Shown here: positions 58,874-64,000 of the stretch, one piece after another
Numbering within the stretch: position 1 is the stretch's first letter
Layout: every line of letters starts with the position of its first letter
Source of the DNA: Calycina herbarum
Taxonomy: Eukaryota; Ascomycota; Leotiomycetes; Helotiales; Pezizellaceae
Assembly (NCBI GenBank): GCA_001414485.1
Contig: LLEY01000018.1
Location: forward strand, 496,001 to 560,000
Length of the DNA stretch: 64,000 bases
Reading direction: 5' to 3'
The notes under the pieces: generated by a model
What the model was told of the DNA's origin: nothing
The model's database searches: none
What the model saw: only the letters and a program-made list of their open reading frames with translations
Position numbers and translations under genes: made by a program

Positions 58874-60476
58874 TTAATCCGTAGCAGCACCCAAGTCAAT
58901 TGCTTCAGCAAGCCATTTCCACAACCGCCTATCCGCCACGAAAGATTTACTAAACAATGAAACCATAGTAAGTTTTCTCGCGATAGCCTTATTTTGAATC
59001 CCCTCATCTGATTTCATAAAACTCTCTTCCTCGTCTCGCCTTATCTTTTCTATAGGACGTTCGTATTCCACGAGTTCTTCAGCCAAATCCACAAACTCTT
59101 TCTCTTTTCGCAATTTTCCAAACATCAAGGGGATATTTGGCTCCTCCTCGGTCTTGAACACCAAAGTGTAAAGTTCTGTGAAGTAATGATAGTCTTGTAG
59201 TCCATCAAGCATTACAAGACGTGTGAAGAGCCAAGCTTGTCGTGTGGTCTCCCATAAATTGCCCGGTAGACTTGCATCGCCTCTTTCACTCAATTGGTCG
59301 ACAAACCGCTTTTGAATATAGGAGATAGACTTAAATCAACGTCATCTCTAGGATGCGGGAAGCTCGGGGTCGTAAGGAGTGTTGACATAGGAACAGTTGA
59401 AGACAAGGCCCAGTCAATGATGCAAGTGATGTTGAACTCATCATCGATAAAGATGTTGCTGGTGCTAAGATCCGGATGACTGAGTGGGTACCCTTCAAAA
59501 CAACCCGAGTTCCCAGAAGTTTGCTCACAGATTGAAGGTATCATTTTTTGAAGGAAATGGCCAACCATGCAGTAGTCAACCCGGTTTTTACTGCTATCAA
59601 GCTTTAATCCTATGGCAGCGAAGTAATTCCACTGATCGACGGCACGTCGATGTTGGATATAATCTTCATACTCCGTCAGTTTTGGGATTGGAGCGAAAAA
59701 AATGTGTTGTTCGATCGGGAGTTCTTTGACATGAAGAAGGAATGCTGAAAGAAGTGCCTCATAATATTTGTGCTCGTGTCGAAACGGTCCTCTTGGAATG
59801 TCATCCTCTAAGAGATCTCTCTGGTGGAAGATCAATGCGGGGGAAAGGCACTTCTTGATTTCGTATTGTCCATTTTCTAGAAACAGCGACCCGAGTTTGT
59901 TGAAACGCATTTGAGACAGTTGAGCAGTGATTTTTCCAAGTTGTTCCATTATCTTCTCCTTATCTGGTCGCTTGAGAAATGGGAAATTCTTGCGCAGCCT
60001 GTCTCTCCCCTCCGGCATCTTATCCCAATCGAAATTAGAGAGGGGAGATCCGGGCGCCTTGCTCATAAGAATGAAGGGTATTCCCACAACATTGTCCCCA
60101 GAAGCACTTCAAAGAGGGTCAGAATTAATACTATGAGAGGATTCAAGTTTTGATAATCATACTTGTAATCAAATATATCCGGCACAGGAACTGAACTGTT
60201 CTGTCTGATATACTTCATAGTCGCAACCTCGCTTTTGAGCAACTCCGCCGTTGTTTCGGGTGAACTGTAGTATGGTTTTCGGGGTGAGCGAAACACCCAT
60301 TCCACTCCATCTTTGAATACAAGAAAAATCGCCCAATTCAAAGCTCCAGACCGTGGACTTTGATTGAGGTCGCACACGCATGGTACGTGACGAAGGTTTT
60401 CTGCGAGCTGTGTGAGGGCTGGTGTGTCGAATTTTGCATAGAGGAACACTTGTGGCGGTTTTGGTTTTTCAGACAT
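58874..60476 (-). pseudogene. APH-like [18 protein letters not shown] with one frameshift
   Basis: Exon 1 (60476-60163) and exon 2 (from 60106) are joined by a 56-bp intron (GTATGA..TTGAAG) that restores PDIFDYNASGDNVVGIPFIL, a typical [24 protein letters not shown] (PF01636) segment. The catalytic loop is LSHPDLSTSNIFIDDEFN (HxDxxxxN) and the DFG-equivalent is CIIDWA. The frame then ends prematurely at 59290 (..IFKSGLSTN). The conserved continuation (..RFVDQLSERGD, then QAWLFTRLVMLDGLQDYHYF) lies in another frame to 58874, as if one G had been lost near 59303-59308. Fungal members phosphorylate small molecules or protein-like substrates, mostly unknown. Unless this is an assembly error the product lacks its C-terminal ~140 residues. 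Confidence 0.75.
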
Positions 60477-63400
60477 CGAATGTAATGGTAGTTATGATGA
60501 AAACGTGAAAGACAGTGGAAAGAGGATTGGGTTGTGTTGGCTCTTGTTTGTATATATACTTATGTAATCCTGGTTGCTAGACCCTATTGGCTGTAACTTA
60601 ACTCCACTTTTTCAATCACATTGGAACGCTGCTTTCAAGTCAAACATCTATTCCCATAACTTCCCTAGGTATCAGTTAAGGTAATGCAGTTTCTGCTAGG
60701 TACCGCGATAATTTCATTAGCACATTGTCCACAAGTTCTCTACAAGCAGGGGATCTGGCAAGGCAGCGGCAACTCGCGAGCAACCCTCTTGACTCTTGGA
60801 AGTAACTACAAAGTTACATAGGTATTGTTACCCGGATCTACGTACCCGTCAGACATGTAACATGACCTGATAATGAGGCCTTTGATAAAGCGTTTAACGG
60901 GTTACAGTGAGTTGCGAATTAAGCTTCTCTTTTGACGATATTTTATAAACCGTGCGTTTTTAGAATTTTTCTTATTTCCTAGATACTCTTTCCCTCTTTA
61001 CTTAATAACAACGTATGTTATTATATCCCGAAGAATAGCTAATAAGAGCTCTATACCCTCTTTCTTACTCTATAAACTTTTTAGGAAGAAAATAGATACT
61101 TTTATATATATCTAAATTTTTATAGGGTCTTAGTAGAGACTACTTAACTTTATAGAGGTGTGAAAATTTTTCTTATGAAAAGGGGGTTTTTTAAGAATTA
61201 ACTATTACTAAGTTTATTCTTATTATACTTACTTAGATATAGTAATAAATAGAGAGGGGGTATAAGAAGATATAGTAGTTCTTTCTAGCTAGGTCTTATA
61301 TCTTAAAGAGTACTTTAGTTTTCTGTTTTCTAAAATAAATTAGGAAAAAACCTAGGAAGAAAAAAGCACGATTTATAAAAAAAGTGGTAAAAAGGAAGCT
61401 TAATTCGTAACTCACTGTATTCGGAATTCTTCGATATTTTCTTCAGTAGCCACTGCACGATTGTTGGTGATGAGTTTCGAAATGAAATGCGGAAATGCGG
61501 AATACTCTGTTGGTTTCTTGATTGAAAGCCCGAGAAGATTTTGCTATCAATGAATGTACTCCCTTCGAGAAAAAGAATCATCTCATCTCATCTCATATTC
61601 TCTAAACTTCACTTTCTACTACAAAATTAAAAAGATCTGAGAGTTGGAGCAAGGGGGACGTCTCAACCACCACCAGTAGTACTACTCTCCATTATGTTAG
61701 CTTCCCTTTTGCATCCCAATTTCAGTCTCCAAGCGAAGATAGATCATCAATGAGGAAACCGGGGAAACCCACAATGTTTATGCCCAGTACATTCGTCAAC
61801 GCTTTACATAAGCGAGGTCAAACGGTGGGGTAGGACTGTGTCTGTTGTTGGAATTCATGATCGTTCTCGCTAGCTTGTTTTTCCACTCAGGGGTTCAAAT
61901 TGTGTAAACTACTTTGAAGCATATATGTATATTTGGGGAATTCGTCAACTATTAAATTGATGTTTGTTGTTTTTTTGTTCAAATCTTTGGAAAAACACTT
62001 CAAGAAAAGTTGTGAATCGCGATGGTCGCAGACCAAACACACAATGATTTATCTTACGTGCAGGTAATAGTGTCCTGTTATTCTATTTGATTACTCTAAG
62101 TCTTTAGTATAATGTATTTTCTCAGGTGTATAAGGAATGCGTGAGATGCTACTTGAATTTGGGAATGGGTGTGGTAGAACAAAAAAATACGAAATATTGC
62201 TTCAAAGAATAACCATATAACAAAAAATGAGATTGTAGGGACGAGGACGCACTAACGCTATAGCAAGCTGACAGTCAACCAAATTCGAGATCGAGATGGC
62301 AAATACATTGACAAAAATGAGGATGGAAGTAAGCTGGTACCATCTTCATTCACACGCTCATGCCACTTTCGCCGCTTCATGATCCACCACTGACCCCGCC
62401 AGCAAAACCTTGTCGAAGGAAAGCTCACAAACATAGTTTTCGGGACCTCTGGATAACTGGATAACAATGCCACTTCAAGAGAAGTTATCGATCATACTGT
62501 TAAAGACAAGGACATTTTTGGAGGAAATACCAATGTAGATGATCTCATAAATTAACAGGGCAATGAAAAAGAAGCTACATTAGAAATGATGTAGTTAAAG
62601 AAAAAGAAAAGCTTGGTGAAGCTCTCCTGACAAGTCCCCCATTTCCACTGAAGGACCCCCAGACCTTGAGACCAATTTAAAGGCTGGTTACACAGAATCC
62701 ATAATTACCTCAACGAAAGATCAAACAATCAAACAACGATAATCCGACTGATTGTTTCCCCCAGTTTCCAGAAGATGACCTCAGAACAGACGGGAGGGTT
62801 CAGGACTTTCGTGCACACGTGATCTGAGTGATTTTGCTTCAACTTGAAGGGCCTGCACTCTATAGTCTCCACGCAAATAGAAGTTTCAAACAGCTGTTCA
62901 CTGTATAACTAGCACGTGTCCTCAACTCTGAGTCAATATGGTTTCGTGGCCTCCTTCGTCATCAGCAGATGTAGCCATCGCGACATTTCCTCGTGCCTGA
63001 CGCGATCACATGTAAAGAATCGGCAGGAATAGCTGTTGAAGCTCATTGAAAGGAGAGCAAAGATAGGAGTATGTATGTTTTTGAAGGAAATGGACACTAT
63101 GCGGTTGCTCTATGGATTCGAAGCTATCCGCAGAGGTGTGGTGAATGGAAAGGGGTAGAAGTTGGGTTCAGCAGTTGAGCAATTGTTGGTGACTTCATCT
63201 CGTCGTACCTGCCCATGGCAACAAAAGCGGCATTGAATAGATCTCGGTGTTCCACCTTGTAGCATTCGATATATTATCCTAGAAGAAGTTTAGATCAATG
63301 TAGAGTCTTAATCCAGATCAATTGAGGGTGCTTTATCCTAGATGGTCTGGAGTAATAGGTTGAGCTGTGCCGTGTGAGGACAAGTAGAAGACCCGAATTG

Positions 63401-63748
63401 CTGGTGAATGCCGCTTTGCTGGAGAGGAAGATGTGGCTGTGCCACACGTCATCAAGCCACAATTTGAGAACCTGGAAAGCAAGGTCGTGTGCCCACCAGG
63501 CTAGCCTGATTCGCTTGCTCCTCCCTTTAATAAATTCGCCTTGAAGTTGCCCACCATCGCCCATCCACAAATCCGGTTCTTTCCCTAGACAGCAACCAAA
63601 ACCTCATCCCATCCCAGAAATCCCATCTGCCAGATATCTGCCTCAAGAGTATCATCCTCAAGAACCTCTTCCCTACTCTTTTTGGTCGCAGACAATCGCC
63701 TTCGCTATCCTGCAAGACCCGACCCGATCTCCTCACGAGCTCGCAACC
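60477..63748. other. Long gene-poor region
   Basis: This contains the upstream region of the kinase gene, a small inverted-repeat element (60905-61417), a TCTCA tandem (61579-61593) and the 5' flank of the gene starting at 63749. The last ~200 bp are C/T-rich as usual upstream of fungal transcription starts. No protein or RNA gene was recognised between 61420 and 63740. Confidence 0.5.
60905..61417. mobile_element. 513-bp non-autonomous Tc1/mariner-type element, RIP-like AT-rich core
   Basis: Inverted termini read CAGTGAGTTRCGAATTAAGC (continuing TTC) from both ends, flanked by TA at 60903-60904 and 61418-61419. CAGTG ends with a TA target are typical of Tc1/mariner elements. Similarity between the two ends continues inward (ATTTTATAAACCGTGCGTTT versus the reverse of the right side, with TTTATAAATCGTGC). 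The core is strongly AT-rich compared with the flanks, and I see no transposase. Confidence 0.8.
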
Positions 63749-64000
63749 ATGTCCGACTTTACGTCCAACGATACGGCGATCCCTTCTATCGAGAAGACCT
63801 CCAGCAATGGCTCCACCGGTCTCGAGAACGCAAAGAACAGTGTGATCAACAGTAAGGTATGTCGCTGCTCTGCATCATCTTATCTTGGGCTTCCTGAACT
63901 CCGCGTTGCTAACACTTGAAACAGTTGCTCCAAGCTCCGAAGCTCCCTTTCACACCACTAACCAGCGTTCCTAGACGCTTCCGCCGCAGCCAGCGCAGTT
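63749..64000 (+). CDS. Start of an unidentified gene, truncated by the window end
   Basis: The first exon (63749-63856) begins at an ATG after a C/T-rich leader and encodes MSDFTSNDTAIPSIEKTSSN.., ending SVINSK. A 68-bp intron (GTATGT donor, TGCTAAC branch site, ACAG acceptor, 63857-63924) follows, and the frame stays open to the window end (LLQAPKLPFTPLTSVPRRFR..). The N-terminus is hydrophilic and Ser/Thr-rich. The family cannot be determined from these ~60 residues. Confidence 0.6.

Noticed and set aside
61579..61593. TCTCA tandem as possible regulatory or CRISPR-like array
   Set aside because: Three short copies of a simple repeat; no spacer structure.
62258..63736. Several minus-strand ORFs of 70-90 codons
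   Set aside because: No homology or splice context; composition is that of intergenic DNA and the promoter of the gene at 63749.

Overview
The window comes from a filamentous ascomycete. Introns are about 44-160 bp with GT..AG ends and CTAAY-type branch sites, 5S rRNA genes are dispersed, and the gene families (NACHT-type STAND proteins, a HET-domain remnant, an AA9 LPMO, a P450, a Zn2Cys6 regulator) are typical of Pezizomycotina. The Fot1/Flipper-like transposons and Ty3 chromoviruses, heavily mutated in a C-to-T/G-to-A pattern typical of repeat-induced point mutation (RIP), suggest a Leotiomycete such as a member of Helotiales. That placement is inference.

Layout. 1-2078 is the edge of a RIP-degraded transposon block: a chromovirus 3' end with its LTR, a nested solo LTR and a pogo-like remnant. 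2294-23150 is gene-bearing euchromatin. It holds a membrane [15 protein letters not shown], two tail-to-tail NACHT proteins (one with WD40 repeats, one with ankyrin-like repeats and two nonsense codons), a 5S rRNA gene and a 5S pseudogene, a possible secondary-metabolism remnant (FAD-oxidase fragment, P450, short-chain dehydrogenase) and an AA9 LPMO. 23286-42907 is an AT-rich transposon island of nearly 20 kb. Its nesting can be read directly: a full-length chromovirus sits in a pogo-like element and contains another one; to the right lie chromovirus and pogo fragments and a truncated inverted chromovirus carrying a further pogo-like element. 42910-60476 is a second gene-bearing stretch: an F-box gene cut off by the island, a decayed secreted-protein gene, an SH3 membrane protein, a coiled-coil protein, a Zn2Cys6 regulator, a HET C-terminal remnant and a frameshifted APH-like kinase. 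60477-63748 is gene-poor and holds a small Tc1/mariner-type element. A gene starts at 63749 and runs off the window.

How the parts fit. The STAND proteins and the HET remnant belong to the non-self recognition and programmed cell death repertoire of fungi. The P450 and dehydrogenase are adjacent on one strand, and the dehydrogenase upstream region shares a 20-bp TATA-containing motif (19/20 identical) with a site on the far side of the P450. Several genes next to transposons are broken (F-box, secreted protein, HET, APH, second NACHT gene), so this is an accessory, rapidly decaying region.
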